A DNA stretch of 64,000 nt from Endozoicomonas_A sp049275935 (GCF_049275935.1 NZ_CP184830.1:434001-498000), one strand, 5' to 3'; numbered from the stretch's first letter, positions 28,375 to 38,521 are shown. Numbers and translations are program-made. The notes: generated from the sequence alone by a model not told the origin.

Positions 28375-28659
28375 TCATTAACGTGCTACTCACCACCAGC
28401 GAGTGTTCGATAGAAGGTTCGCTGGCGAATGCCTCTAAAAACCGATGTAAACAGAAAAGTTAAGGACAGTTTCTGGACGAAGCATCTGGCAGGAATAAGA
28501 ATGTAATCCTCTAAGTTTAGAATCAAACCTCACTCATTAAAACAATAAAATCAGTATTTAAATTTTTTTAATCCTATCTGAAATTTAAACTTGCCGACTT
28601 GCTTCTTTTCGATAAAAATCAACTATGAGAGACCCAAAAAAAGGACGAGGAAGCTGCCT

Positions 28660-30063
28660 ATGGGAAACGCCTTGGAAGCTAGGCCGATCATCTCAACCCA
28701 AACAACCACCTACATTCTCGACAGCAATGTTCTGATACACGACCCTAACTCAATCCTCAACTTTGAAGAGCATCAAGTGCTCATTCCCATGACCGTTCTG
28801 GAGGAACTGGACAAGCTTAAGAACGGAAAGCAAACCATCGCTGCTGACTGCCGACAGGCCATCAGACTGATTGACCAGATACTGGGTTCTGCCTCACCCT
28901 CGGAGATCGAAGCAGGTGTTCCTATCAGACGTGGTAATAAATCAGAGCCTCAGGGTACTCTCTCAATCCTGAACTCTCATTATGTAGAGAACATTACCAC
29001 ACTGCCCACCAGCAATAACGATAACCGCATCATCAACGATATCTGTCATTTTCAGGAAACCCACCCGGGTGCACCGGTTGTTCTGGTGACTAAAGATATC
29101 AATATGCGTCTTAAAGCCAGGGGATGCGGAATTCCAACGGAGGATTACCACAGCGATCAACTGGTTTCAGATATTGGTTTGCTCAGTAAAGGTTACCGAC
29201 TGTTCGAAGGCAACTTCTGGGACCGCGTTTCCCAGGTTCAGACAGAGCAGCTGGAGGGTATTACCTATCATCGACTGTTGAAAAAAGAACTCGGTGAGGA
29301 TATCTATCTGAACCAGTTTTTCCTGGACGACACTGGATTTGTAGCCCGGGTGAACGCCATCACTCATGACGAAGTCCAGTTGCAACACTTCTGTCGTGAA
29401 GCATTAATGAGTCAGGAAGCCTGGGGGCTTCAGCCTCTCGATATTCATCAGGCCATAGCCCTGAATCTTTTAATGGACCCCGATATTCACCTGGTCAACC
29501 TGACCGGTGCTGCGGGCTCAGGTAAAACCATTCTGGCTCTGGCCGCCGCAATAGAGATGACAGTCGCCACCAAACAGTTCCGTCGAATCATAGCGACCCG
29601 CTCAACCCGGGGACTGGATGAAGACATTGGCTTCCTGCCGGGCACGGAAGCTGAGAAAATGGAGCCCTGGCTGGGTGCCATTACTGACAACCTCGAAGCC
29701 CTGCACTATGACGATGAATCCACCAACAGCAGTGTGGACTACATTCTCAAGCAGGTTCCTCTCCATTTCAAATCCCTGAACTATATCAGGGGACGAAGTT
29801 TTCAGCAGAGCCTGATCATCATTGATGAATGTCAGAACCTGACACCGCACCAGATAAAAACCATTATCACCCGTGCGGGTTCAGGCAGTAAGGTCATCTG
29901 CCTGGGCAACCTGGCCCAGATTGATACCCCTTACCTGGCACCGACCAGTTCAGGACTGACTTACATGACTGAACGATTTAAAAACTTTCCACACGGTGGC
30001 GCAGTCCAGTTACAGGGGGTCCCACGCTCGCCGCTGGCCGCATACGCTGAAGAAAACCTTTAA
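28660..30063 (+). CDS. PIN-PhoH fusion ATPase (PhoH2/YlaK type)
   Basis: 467 aa from ATG 28660, with GAGGAAG about nine bases upstream. The N-terminal PIN nuclease-like domain (TYILDSNVLIHDPNSIL, PMTVLEELDKLK, LVTKDINMRLKA) carries the acidic residues expected for RNA cleavage. The C-terminal PhoH domain has Walker A GAAGSGKT, Walker B IIDECQNLTPHQIKTI and LGNLAQIDTPY. PhoH2-type proteins are RNA-cleaving, ATP-using enzymes in studied mycobacteria; the cellular role here is unknown. An upstream in-frame start at 28591 is less likely. Single gene. Confidence 0.9.
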   Translation: MGNALEARPIISTQTTTYILDSNVLIHDPNSILNFEEHQVLIPMTVLEELDKLKNGKQTIAADCRQAIRLIDQILGSASPSEIEAGVPIRRGNKSEPQGTLSILNSHYVENITTLPTSNNDNRIINDICHFQETHPGAPVVLVTKDINMRLKARGCGIPTEDYHSDQLVSDIGLLSKGYRLFEGNFWDRVSQVQTEQLEGITYHRLLKKELGEDIYLNQFFLDDTGFVARVNAITHDEVQLQHFCREALMSQEAWGLQPLDIHQAIALNLLMDPDIHLVNLTGAAGSGKTILALAAAIEMTVATKQFRRIIATRSTRGLDEDIGFLPGTEAEKMEPWLGAITDNLEALHYDDESTNSSVDYILKQVPLHFKSLNYIRGRSFQQSLIIIDECQNLTPHQIKTIITRAGSGSKVICLGNLAQIDTPYLAPTSSGLTYMTERFKNFPHGGAVQLQGVPRSPLAAYAEENL

Positions 30064-30200
30064 TTTTCACTGACCTCAGAGAGATAGCCAGACTTGATCG
30101 TCTGGCTATCAAAAATTGACAACCATGGATCATCAACCTCTCCCTGAAGCCCTATCCTCCTGATTAACGACTTGCCTCAACCGCACAACCAAACACCCTG

Positions 30201-30573
30201 GCAGCCTGTCGGACTTAAGCGTCCGTAGCGAGGATTGCAAGAAATTGAGGATAAAAATCTCTGTTTCTGAGGAGAATAGCGAGCTATTTGACGAAGAAAC
30301 AGGGATTTTTAGACCAATTTATTGCAACCGCACGACTGCATGGATGCAGGAGCTAGAGCAACGCAGGAGCAGTTGCCGTGTAGGACAGTCTTAAGTCCGA
30401 CAGGCTGCTAGGAGCCTGACCGAGAATAGACTGCCCTACTGCGGCGGCAGCAAATTGGTCTGAAAATCCGCTTTTGTTCGTCAAATAGCTCGCTATTCTC
30501 CTCACAAAACCGAATTTTCATCCTCAATTTTCTGCCGTCCTCGCTACGGGCGCTATTCTCGGTCAGGCTCCTA
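30201..30573. mobile_element. Composite pair of MITE-like inverted-repeat elements
   Basis: Two abutting palindrome-bounded units fill most of this intergenic region. Unit A (30201-30408) has perfect 19-bp terminal inverted repeats (30201-30219 / 30390-30408). Unit B (30409-30573) has perfect 21-bp terminal repeats (30409-30429 / 30553-30573). Beyond this, about 100 bases inside A (about 30225-30330) recur inverted inside B (about 30440-30550) with moderate divergence, both containing GAGGAGAATAGCGAGCTATT. The RNA could fold into one long hairpin. No open frame is present. It lies between the phoH-like gene and yaaA. Confidence 0.75.
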
Positions 30574-30713
30574 GCCTGACCGGTCTATCAACATAATAGA
30601 GATAATTCACTACCAAACACCTCCTCCCTCTACTAGGATGTGTTCCATAGTGCTAAAGCTGAACACTTCAGCTTGTTAGGGGTAGAACCGGAATTCAGAA
30701 GGAAGAAAAAACC

Positions 30714-31487
30714 ATGCTTTTTGTCGTGTCACCTGCCAAAACCCTGGACTATGACACCGCTGTGGTGACGAAAAAGTTCAGTCAGCCAGAATTTCTGGAC
30801 CAATCCCAGAACCTGATTGATCAACTGCGTGAGCTGAGTCCGGCGGATATCAGCAGCCTGATGAGCATCAGCGATAAACTGTCACAGCTGAATGCTGCCC
30901 GTTACCAGGCCTGGCAACAGCCTTTTACCCAGGAAAATGCCAAACAGGCAGTCCTGGCCTTTAAAGGTGATGTTTACACGGGGCTTGATGCTGAGACCAT
31001 GAATGCCAAACAGTTTGATTATGCCCAGAAACACCTGCGCATTCTCTCAGGACTCTACGGTCTGTTGAAACCTCTCGACCTGATGCAGGCATACCGTCTG
31101 GAGATGGGCACCAAATTTGCCAATAATGCCGGAAAAGACCTTTATGCATTCTGGGGCGAACAGATCACCGACAAACTGAACGAAGAAATGGCCGCTCAAA
31201 AAGATGATATTCTGGTTAACCTGGCCTCCAATGAATACTTCAAGGCCGTTAAGCCCAAACTTTTGAAAGGTCAGATCATCACCCCGGTCTTCAAGGATTG
31301 GAAAGGTGACAAATACAAAATCATCAGCTTCTACGCTAAAAAAGCCAGGGGCCTGATGTGTCGTTACGCCATTGATAACAACCTGAAAAAAGTCGATGAC
31401 CTGAAAGGTTTTGATTACGAGGGCTACAGCTACAACGAAGCCATGTCGAATGACAAGGAATGGGTGTTTATTCGCAAAGAAGCCTGA
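30714..31487 (+). CDS. yaaA: YaaA-family peroxide-stress protein
   Basis: 257 aa, length typical of the family. The N-terminus MLFVVSPAKTLDYDT and the segments FKGDVYTGLDA, RILSGLYGLLKPLD and NLASNEYFKAV are hallmarks of YaaA (DUF328). In E. coli YaaA lowers intracellular free iron and DNA damage during peroxide stress; it acts in the cytoplasm. GAAGGAAG precedes the ATG. Single gene. Confidence 0.95.
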   Translation: MLFVVSPAKTLDYDTAVVTKKFSQPEFLDQSQNLIDQLRELSPADISSLMSISDKLSQLNAARYQAWQQPFTQENAKQAVLAFKGDVYTGLDAETMNAKQFDYAQKHLRILSGLYGLLKPLDLMQAYRLEMGTKFANNAGKDLYAFWGEQITDKLNEEMAAQKDDILVNLASNEYFKAVKPKLLKGQIITPVFKDWKGDKYKIISFYAKKARGLMCRYAIDNNLKKVDDLKGFDYEGYSYNEAMSNDKEWVFIRKEA

Positions 31488-31561
31488 GTTATTTTCTTCC
31501 AGCTCCGACATTGCCTGCGAGCTGGAAGACACCTCCCTTCTATTGCAGACACATTGGAGCT

Positions 31562-32341
31562 TTACTTGTAAACGCCCACTTCCAACTCCCGCCTTTTGGT
31601 ATACAAAAAGCGAATAATGTCGTAGCTGAAGGGCGAGCTGAAGTCATCGTAGCTCATGGGAACGGTATAGCGATAGTTAATTCCATAGATGGCAAACAGG
31701 TCAGGCTGGGAAAACACCTGTGAAGGCACCCCGAGAAAATCAATATAATCTTCTGCGGCCAGATCAACGACCAGACCACTCACATCCCTCAAACTGAATG
31801 GACCAACAACCGGAACCACCAGATAAGGTCCGGCTCCCACCCCATATTTTGCCAGTGTATTGCCAAATTCATTGCGTTGATGGGGCAACCCCATACTCTC
31901 GGCAGGATCAAAAAAGCCAAAAATACCCAGAGTAGAGTTGATGAATAATCGACCGACTGATTTAACAGCCCGCTCACCCTCAAACTGAAGCAGGTTGTTC
32001 ATAAGGGTGGAAACTTCTTTCAGATTCTGAAAAAAATGGGCTATTCCGATCCGAACAAAAAATGGAGTCACCGTTTCATAAAGCTGCATTACGGGCTCAA
32101 GAAAATAGCGATCCAACTGCCGGTTGAAAGCAAACACCTCGCGATTAAAGGGCTCCAGTGGGTCATAAACATCCATAAACGACATTGAATTCATATTGTG
32201 ATGCCAGTCTTCCAATAACTCATCATCAGGGTCTCGGTACTTCAAAGTATCCATAGGATCTGAATAAGGGATACTATGATCAGCCGGGAGATTGCAGACT
32301 GTTAGAGAAAACAACAAGAGCAGGCATCCGGCTCTAAGCAT
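31562..32341 (-). CDS. mlaA: MlaA/VacJ outer-membrane lipoprotein
   Basis: 259 aa. MlaA removes phospholipid from the outer leaflet of the outer membrane and passes it to MlaC. Family motifs DVYDPLEPFNREVFAFN, FINSTLGIFGFFDPA and GPYLVVPVVGPFSLRD are present. The N-terminus is hydrophobic with a Cys near residue 16 (LTVCNLP), a near-lipobox. Start overlaps the stop of the upstream hydrolase gene by 8 bases, so the two are translated together. The other mla genes are not here. Confidence 0.9.
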   Translation of the reverse strand: MLRAGCLLLLFSLTVCNLPADHSIPYSDPMDTLKYRDPDDELLEDWHHNMNSMSFMDVYDPLEPFNREVFAFNRQLDRYFLEPVMQLYETVTPFFVRIGIAHFFQNLKEVSTLMNNLLQFEGERAVKSVGRLFINSTLGIFGFFDPAESMGLPHQRNEFGNTLAKYGVGAGPYLVVPVVGPFSLRDVSGLVVDLAAEDYIDFLGVPSQVFSQPDLFAIYGINYRYTVPMSYDDFSSPFSYDIIRFLYTKRRELEVGVYK

Positions 32342-33740
32342 CGGGAAAGCCCTTACCTTTGATAAAGCTGAGCATATCCTCCACGTTTTGTGGATACTTC
32401 AGATTGCCCATATGCCCACCCCGAGGGTAAATTTTTATTCGCCCATCGAAGGTATCATAAAGAAAGTCGAGCCCTTTCTTGTCAATAATAAAGTCATCCA
32501 CATTGTGCATCACACCTATATGCCGGGCTTTCTTCAACCACAACTTAAGGCGAGGCAAACCGTTCTGCTCAAATATAAGAGCACGCTGCGCAGCGAGGGA
32601 TTTTTTCTGATCAAAGTAGATTCCCTTCTGCTTCTCTTCATAAGGAATCAGTACCTTATCTATATAGCATTCAAAGCTGCAAAACATAGCCCGCTTAAAA
32701 TAAGGAGTTCGGCTATCACTCAGGGTGAATTTAAAAAACCTGGGAATCAGGCTGATGTTCCAGGTCATGACAGCAGAAGTGAAATACAGGGACGCTACTA
32801 CCAACCTGAAATTGACGCCTATCAGCAGTGCCAGCTCTTCCCTGCTCAGGGCATAAGCGCTTTTTGCCACCTGAACCAACATGGATTCATCGATATCAAT
32901 ACTTTTATGCGTCCGAAAATAAGCAGCCAGCTTGTCAAAGAAATGATTAAAAAGCGTTTTTGCATTATCAACGCCCCGCACGTCGACCAGCAGTAAGCGA
33001 TCAAGACTATTGACGGTGCGCCGCAGGTCAACAGGAGGATTCACTAACAGCACACGATTAAAGCCAAAGGCATTATGTTCGCTGTCTATTCTGGCGATAT
33101 AAGCAGCGTTGAGTGCACCAAGGCTGTAACCTGTCAGATACCAGCCTTTAATCTGAATTTTTTTAAAGGAGCGAACCCGCCTGACAGACGCTTTCATCAG
33201 ACGATAAAGATCTTCTGAATCCTGCTGCGTCAGACCGGGTCGATGGGATCGGGAGCCGGAAACAACAAAGTCGTAACTGGTGGGGGATGAGATCTGAATG
33301 ACATGAAAGCCTGCCTGATAGTAAACCTTTTTCAGGAACTCGACCTTGCTGGTATCGAAACGACCACCGGTGCCGGCAATAATAAAAATCAGTGGAGCAG
33401 GTTTCTCCTGCCAGGCCAACTTGAAACGGGGTTTGATCACATCCCAGAATATACCCGGTGCACCCTTAACGGTTTCGTCAGCCAATCCTAAAATCGCCTC
33501 GCGGACAATACCTTGCCGAAGCTTCACCTGTTGCCCGGGCGGGGTGCCAACGACGGTCGCAAGGAATGGGTCCTTAATAGGGAAGCCATAAGCCCACAGA
33601 GTGCCCTGATAGAGAAGAAGCACTAATAACGGAAGCTTTTTCAGGATGGAGATTAAACGACCACGGCCTTTCGAAAAACATTTTGCCCACGCCACAGTGT
33701 CCGTGAGTATTTCCGGACAAAATGCCTTTCTTTTACCCAT
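32334..33740 (-). CDS. Alpha/beta hydrolase, probably envelope-located
   Basis: 468 aa. A hydrophobic segment near residues 33-50 (LPLLVLLLYQGTLWAYG) suggests membrane anchoring or export. The hydrolase core starts with PLIFIIAGTGGRFDTSK (oxyanion strand) and the nucleophile elbow is LTGYSLGALNAAYIA, GxSxG. A candidate acid/His end is the IYPRGGHMGNL segment near the C-terminus. Coupling to mlaA suggests a lipid-related role, perhaps an esterase or lysophospholipase; this is inference. ATG 33740 has a weak ribosome site. Confidence 0.75.
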   Translation of the reverse strand: MGKRKAFCPEILTDTVAWAKCFSKGRGRLISILKKLPLLVLLLYQGTLWAYGFPIKDPFLATVVGTPPGQQVKLRQGIVREAILGLADETVKGAPGIFWDVIKPRFKLAWQEKPAPLIFIIAGTGGRFDTSKVEFLKKVYYQAGFHVIQISSPTSYDFVVSGSRSHRPGLTQQDSEDLYRLMKASVRRVRSFKKIQIKGWYLTGYSLGALNAAYIARIDSEHNAFGFNRVLLVNPPVDLRRTVNSLDRLLLVDVRGVDNAKTLFNHFFDKLAAYFRTHKSIDIDESMLVQVAKSAYALSREELALLIGVNFRLVVASLYFTSAVMTWNISLIPRFFKFTLSDSRTPYFKRAMFCSFECYIDKVLIPYEEKQKGIYFDQKKSLAAQRALIFEQNGLPRLKLWLKKARHIGVMHNVDDFIIDKKGLDFLYDTFDGRIKIYPRGGHMGNLKYPQNVEDMLSFIKGKGFPDA

Positions 33741-33747
33741 AACATTG

Positions 33748-34320
33748 CTACTGAGTATTTTCCGGTGATGAAATCAACAGGTAAACTGTCCAGTCATGGG
33801 TAAACAGTCCGCCTGTACTCACATTTTCCAGAGAACCCCTGACCTGCCCATTGAAGGAATACTGAATTTTTTCACCTTTGTTGTCAGGCAATGCCACCTG
33901 CTTTTGCGCCCAACTCTTCGGCAGACATTGGCCAATGACGCGCTTGGCTTCGTCAAAAACCTGAGTGGCAGTCTGCTCATCAGGCAGAACCCGACTGCAG
34001 ACATAGCTATAGCGATTCGACCACTGCCAGACCTCGCAGCCACCGTTCAGTGGTTGATAGTCTGTCTGCCATATGGTGATCTTGTTGTAAAAAGAAGGTT
34101 GCTTACGTATGTCCGAAAAACCATTCTGACTTTTGGTGAAAATATGCCCGAGATCCTGACAGATCTTGTCCTGATCAACAGTAGGCTTTTCGGTAATCAC
34201 TTCATCTTTGTTGCTGGCTGGCTGGTCTGCATACCCCGAAACCGGAGCACCTCCTGTCGCCATTAACGCGGACATCACAAGACTAATTTTAATCGTTTTT
34301 TTGTTAAAGACTGATTTCAT
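33748..34320 (-). CDS. Hypothetical exported protein
   Basis: 190 aa with a signal peptide (IKISLVMSALMATGGAPVSGYA). The mature part has three or four cysteines (KICQDLG, GGCEVWQW, YVCSRVL, GQCLPKS), suitable for disulphides in the periplasm. No family recognised. It lies seven bases upstream of the hydrolase-mlaA pair and probably belongs to the same operon. GGGAATAA precedes the ATG. Confidence 0.65.
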   Translation of the reverse strand: MKSVFNKKTIKISLVMSALMATGGAPVSGYADQPASNKDEVITEKPTVDQDKICQDLGHIFTKSQNGFSDIRKQPSFYNKITIWQTDYQPLNGGCEVWQWSNRYSYVCSRVLPDEQTATQVFDEAKRVIGQCLPKSWAQKQVALPDNKGEKIQYSFNGQVRGSLENVSTGGLFTHDWTVYLLISSPENTQ

Positions 34321-34356
34321 CGACTTATTCCCTGGTTCTGAAAAACCTCTACCAAG

Positions 34357-34382
34357 ACCTTGCCTGTAAAAACAGGCAAGGT
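34357..34382 (-). terminator. Hairpin downstream of fadL-like gene
   Basis: ACCTTGCCTG pairs perfectly with CAGGCAAGGT around a six-base loop, 17 bases past the stop of the minus-strand gene at 34399. On that strand a short T5 run appears about ten bases later, so termination is likely but not classical. Confidence 0.5.
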
Positions 34383-34398
34383 CTCAGACTCAACAAGT

Positions 34399-35703
34399 CT
34401 AGAAAATATAATTCAATTGTGCAGCCACAATACTGGAGCAGTTGTCATATTCCCCTGTTATTACGCCGAAACTATCAATAGGAGTGCCTTGATTTGGCGG
34501 TTTGTTGTACTTGGCTTCATCTATTTTTCCTTCTTTCAAACTCACGTACGCATAGGAAATGTCGATGGAGAGATTGGTATCAGGCCTCCAGTTTGCTCCC
34601 ACAGTAAACCAATTGCGATCGGAATCCGGTGTACGCACAGTACGATTGTCATCATCGACAGGAGACTCATCAAACATATAACCTGCCCTTAGCTTCCACT
34701 CTGGTAGCACTTGCCATGTCGCACCAAAACTCCAGGCCCAAGCATCTTTCCAGTTGATTGGGACATAACTGGACAGATCAGAATTATCCGCTCTGACATA
34801 AAACTCCTCGAAACGGCTCCAACGAGTCCAAGTGGCCTCAGCCATCAAAGTCCATTCATCGTTGAGCTGATGAGTCAGGCTCAGAGCTGCTCTCTCAGGC
34901 ATAGTAATTTCGAGCTTTGCATCTGATTTCCTATTAACAGGACCTGATAGCTTTACATCTCCCTCGAGTTCAAAATCAATCTCAGAGAAGTAAGCAAGGC
35001 CGACATAGGTTCTATCATAAACATTCCACAGTGCTCCCAGAGTCCAAGCCAATGTTTTATCATCACCTTCAATCTTTGCTTCAGCAGCAGGAAGACCTTC
35101 CCTCAGGAAGTTAGTGACATCTGTATTCTGGGTTAATTCCCCTTCTACATAAGAACCTATCAACCCAAAACCAATAGAGAAGTCTTCCTGGAATTTATAG
35201 GAAACCGTCCCCTGCAAGTTAACGGTTTTAAAGCTGGTTTTAATGCCAAAGTAACGACCCGCCCAATCATCGTCATACTCCAGCTCAATACCATTAGGAG
35301 CATATCCACTTATACCAAAGCTGATTTGATCATTCAGCGGCATAACAAAATGCCCAAAAGGCACCCCGCTTGTTGACACGAAATCTTCCGTTTTACCTTG
35401 AGCAACCACCGTTCCAGTAGGAAGAGTATGCTGCCCCTCAAACTCACCTCCCTCAAGAATGATGGCGGAGCCCACTGAAACCTGAGTACCCTCAACATAA
35501 GCTATACCCGCCGGGTTATTGGCTGCAATGGAAGCATCCTGAGGGTTGGACGCTCTGCCCGCATAGGCTGTACCCATGTAGCTGGCTGAGTTTTCATTAA
35601 TACCGTAACCTGCAGAGAAAGCATTACTGGAATGAAAGGAAACTGCCATGGCGGCAAGAAGAGGTGACAGAACAGCCAACCTCTGTCGTAAACACAAAGT
35701 CAT
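34399..35703 (-). CDS. fadL: FadL/OmpP1-family outer membrane channel
   Basis: 434 aa. Family members import long-chain fatty acids or other hydrophobic compounds through the outer membrane. Signal peptide followed by AGYGINENSASYMGTAYAG and DASIAANNPAGIAY, the FadL N-terminal hatch signature with the NPAG motif. Beta-strand patterning continues to a C-terminal aromatic (LNYIF), as for outer-membrane barrels. ATG 35703 has GAGG seven bases upstream and is preferred to TTG 35709. It is only distantly like the pair at 37148 and 38997. Confidence 0.88.
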   Translation of the reverse strand: MTLCLRQRLAVLSPLLAAMAVSFHSSNAFSAGYGINENSASYMGTAYAGRASNPQDASIAANNPAGIAYVEGTQVSVGSAIILEGGEFEGQHTLPTGTVVAQGKTEDFVSTSGVPFGHFVMPLNDQISFGISGYAPNGIELEYDDDWAGRYFGIKTSFKTVNLQGTVSYKFQEDFSIGFGLIGSYVEGELTQNTDVTNFLREGLPAAEAKIEGDDKTLAWTLGALWNVYDRTYVGLAYFSEIDFELEGDVKLSGPVNRKSDAKLEITMPERAALSLTHQLNDEWTLMAEATWTRWSRFEEFYVRADNSDLSSYVPINWKDAWAWSFGATWQVLPEWKLRAGYMFDESPVDDDNRTVRTPDSDRNWFTVGANWRPDTNLSIDISYAYVSLKEGKIDEAKYNKPPNQGTPIDSFGVITGEYDNCSSIVAAQLNYIF

Positions 35704-35858
35704 CTTCAAACCTCATTGTGTGTGTTGTTCTGAAAGGTATAGACGCAGAAACGCTTCCATGCTTTTTTTTTAGAGGCATTAACGACGATTAGTAATCAAG
35801 AGATATTAAAAACACGAGAGCTCTGAGCAAATAGCTATATCTCAAAGCTCCTTTCAAG

Positions 35859-36473
35859 TCAGCGGGCGGTGGGAGGCAGGTCAAAACGGGGGAGAGATAA
35901 TTTCTTGTAAAGAGCCAAAAGTCTGAGTAACAGAACCAAACCTGCAGACAGCAGTGTTGCCATATTGACTCCAATATAAGATTCCAATACAACAAAAAGA
36001 GCACCACCCGCCATAGCGGCAAAGGCGTAGACCTCTTTTTTTAGCACCAGCGGCACTTCACCGGAAAGCAGATCACGGATAGCCCCTCCACCACAACCGG
36101 TAAGCACCCCCATCATGACAGAGACAATAGCCGAAGCACCGAAATCCAGAGCTTTGGTGACACCAATCACGGTAAATACAGCCAGACCCAGCGCATCAGA
36201 AAGCAACATCATATGATGGGTCTTCTGATGCCAGCGCCTTACCAGAATCGCCAACAACGTTGAGGCAAGAGTGACCAGAACATAATCATGATTCTGTACC
36301 CAGAAAACCGGCGTTGCTCCCAGAAGAACATCGCGAATCGTGCCACCCCCCACGGCAGTGGCAAACGCCAGAACCATTGCCCCAAAGATATCCATATCCT
36401 TGCGACAGGCGAGCCAGGCACCGCTGATGGCAAACACTGCAGTACCAAATAAATCCAGAATATAGAGCAGCAT
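35859..36473 (-). CDS. YicG/UPF0126-family membrane protein (TRIC-like)
   Basis: 204 aa from ATG 36473, whose N-terminus MLLYILDLFG matches E. coli YicG (MLLHILYLVG). The frame is open to 36575, but the extra part is not in the family. Two inverted-topology halves each carry the signature Gly-rich motif: VGGGTIRDVLLG and CGGGAIRDLLSG. About seven transmembrane helices. Distantly related to trimeric intracellular cation channels; the transported ion is uncertain. Single gene. Confidence 0.85.
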   Translation of the reverse strand: MLLYILDLFGTAVFAISGAWLACRKDMDIFGAMVLAFATAVGGGTIRDVLLGATPVFWVQNHDYVLVTLASTLLAILVRRWHQKTHHMMLLSDALGLAVFTVIGVTKALDFGASAIVSVMMGVLTGCGGGAIRDLLSGEVPLVLKKEVYAFAAMAGGALFVVLESYIGVNMATLLSAGLVLLLRLLALYKKLSLPRFDLPPTAR

Positions 36474-37147
36474 GAAAGAGAGAATGAATCCGATGAATGA
36501 ATACCCAAAGTATACGTTCCAAATCGCATAGGCCACATCAGGGCGCTTACTTAATTCAACAGGAACTTTCGTCAAACTCCGAAGCCTTATGCAGGTTCAG
36601 ATGACACCATGAGTGCCTGTCTTTCAGTTTATATAAAAAACATCTTAAGTATTCAACATGGCCCGATTACTGACGCCTACACAGCAATCAGAGACTCGAT
36701 TGTATATTTTTTTAAAATTTTTTTTCTTCTTTTCTCGATACTGTTCCGGATCTCAACCTTCCAGAAAAACCATTAAATATCATTGAGTTAGTTATAAAAA
36801 GCGGCATCAAAATACCTTAAATTCATTAAAATAAAAATCGAATACTATTCGAATTACAATTAACACCCACCCCTGTCTTGACTCGACACCTCTAAACAGA
36901 GATATTTCGTACTGTCGTTTCAAACATCCATTGCAGAGCACGTTAAAAACGACAACAAAAACTAATAATAAGCATAAATAGACCAGCGGTCTTTCGACCA
37001 GCGAACCGGAAAAGACTCACAAAAGAGCAAACAACGTTCGTAATCAGGCAGCCTCACATCACTTGTTAATAAAAAAAGAAGCCATTTCTTAGTGGCATTC
37101 TTTGCAACAAGCAGCCGCCTCAGGTCATGCCACCGCCAGGAGTTATA
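36474..37147. promoter_or_regulatory. Leader and promoter region of first OmpP1-like paralogue
   Basis: No credible gene. The right part resembles the region upstream of the second paralogue (38670-38996). Shared blocks include the ATTCGAAT palindrome followed by AATTAACA (near 36848), a GACCAGCGAACC block near 36993, CACTTGTTAATAAAAA near 37059, and GAGGTC/CAGGTC before the ribosome site. The duplication therefore included the promoter and a long untranslated leader, and both genes may be under the same regulator. Confidence 0.55.
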
Positions 37148-38458
37148 ATGAAAAGCCACACTCGTTCCTCGCATTTTTCTCTCTCTCCATTAGCTGTAGC
37201 CTCCTCCCTGGCTGTTGCACTTTCAGCAGGTCAGGCGGTAGCCGGTGGATTTGAAAAAGCGACTCTCTGGGATGCCGAATACAGTGCACTAGCAGGTGCT
37301 GCTGTGTCTTCTGTTAATGATTCCAGTGCCATCTTCTTTAACCCGGCCGGTCTGGCTTTTGCGGAGTCTGATGATATTGCTCTGCACTTATCTCCTACCT
37401 TTAACAAAGTCAGCAGCCCTGCGGATGGTCAGAATTTTACTGAGGGTGATACCGCATTCGCTCCTTCTGCTGGCCTGACAGGACTGACCATACTGAACGA
37501 CCAGTTCACCCTGGGTTACGGTATTTATGCTGCGGGTGGTTCTGCTGCCAAGTATGAGGATTTAACGGTTGGAACCCTTGCACCCATCACAGACGAATAC
37601 TCCACAGACATCAAGATTATCGAAGCAGGTTTGGGCTTATCCTATCGCATCAACAACAACTGGTCCGTTGGGGGCACCTATCGCCTTTCATACGTCGCTG
37701 CTGATATCAACTTGATGTCAGGTTTAGGCGGAGGGGCAGTAGGTGCTGCAGTAGGTTACAACGACTTGACCGGTTTCAATACCTTTGCAGTCCGCTTGGG
37801 CGCGATGTATCGCTCTGATGACGACCGCTGGGGTTGGGGCATCAACTACCGCTCTGAAGTAGATATTGAAGTAGATGGTAAGACATCTTTCAGATCAGGC
37901 GCTCCCGGATTTGGTGGCGAAGTACCTCTTGACTTCAACAATCTTGATGCCACTGCAGAAACAGGACTGCCCATGCAGATTTCTACCGGTATTGATTACC
38001 AGGTAGCTCCACACTGGACCCTGTTCGGTGAGATTACATACACTGATTACAGCAACAACGAACAGATCAAGTTCAGCTCAGATGATACTAGCAGCCTTCC
38101 TGTACCTGCAATCAACTCCAACTGGGAAGATCAGTACAACTACCGCGTTGCTGCCGAGTACACGGGCATTGAGAACTGGGCTCTGAGAGCAGGTTACATT
38201 TATACAACAGCTGTTGTACCTGAAGAATATGCTGCCCCCACCTTCTCAAGCCCAGCCGACGCTCACACTTTCACTGTAGGTGCCGGAACCAGCATTCTTG
38301 ATGGACAGGTAGACCTGGACTTTGCTGCTGTCTACGACACCGTTGAGAATGACGATGTAAAAGGCGGTGGTCAGCTGACCAGCTCCAGCCAGTCTCACGC
38401 AGGTAAATATGAATCCTACTCTTACTCCTTCCATGCTTCTGCAACTTACCGCTTCTAA
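37148..38458 (+). CDS. FadL/OmpP1-family outer membrane protein, paralogue 1
   Basis: 436 aa from ATG 37148, preceded by CAGGAG. A signal peptide ends at about AGQAVAGG. The FadL signature follows: AEYSALAGAAVSSVNDSS and FFNPAGLAF with the NPAG hatch motif. The C-terminus SFHASATYRF ends in Phe, an outer-membrane assembly signal. About 80 percent of residues appear shared with the gene at 38997 by eye. Substrate is unknown; hydrophobic-compound uptake is the family role. Confidence 0.88.
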   Translation: MKSHTRSSHFSLSPLAVASSLAVALSAGQAVAGGFEKATLWDAEYSALAGAAVSSVNDSSAIFFNPAGLAFAESDDIALHLSPTFNKVSSPADGQNFTEGDTAFAPSAGLTGLTILNDQFTLGYGIYAAGGSAAKYEDLTVGTLAPITDEYSTDIKIIEAGLGLSYRINNNWSVGGTYRLSYVAADINLMSGLGGGAVGAAVGYNDLTGFNTFAVRLGAMYRSDDDRWGWGINYRSEVDIEVDGKTSFRSGAPGFGGEVPLDFNNLDATAETGLPMQISTGIDYQVAPHWTLFGEITYTDYSNNEQIKFSSDDTSSLPVPAINSNWEDQYNYRVAAEYTGIENWALRAGYIYTTAVVPEEYAAPTFSSPADAHTFTVGAGTSILDGQVDLDFAAVYDTVENDDVKGGGQLTSSSQSHAGKYESYSYSFHASATYRF

Positions 38459-38482
38459 GTCGGTTTGTTAGACGCATAATAG

Positions 38483-38521
38483 ACAAGGCCGCTGATCTAA
38501 AGTCTGCGGCCTTGTTTTTTT
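38483..38521 (+). terminator. Rho-independent terminator of paralogue 1
   Basis: ACAAGGCCGC pairs with GCGGCCTTGT around a 13-base loop, followed by T7 (one C within the tail). It starts 24 bases after the stop codon. Confidence 0.85.
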
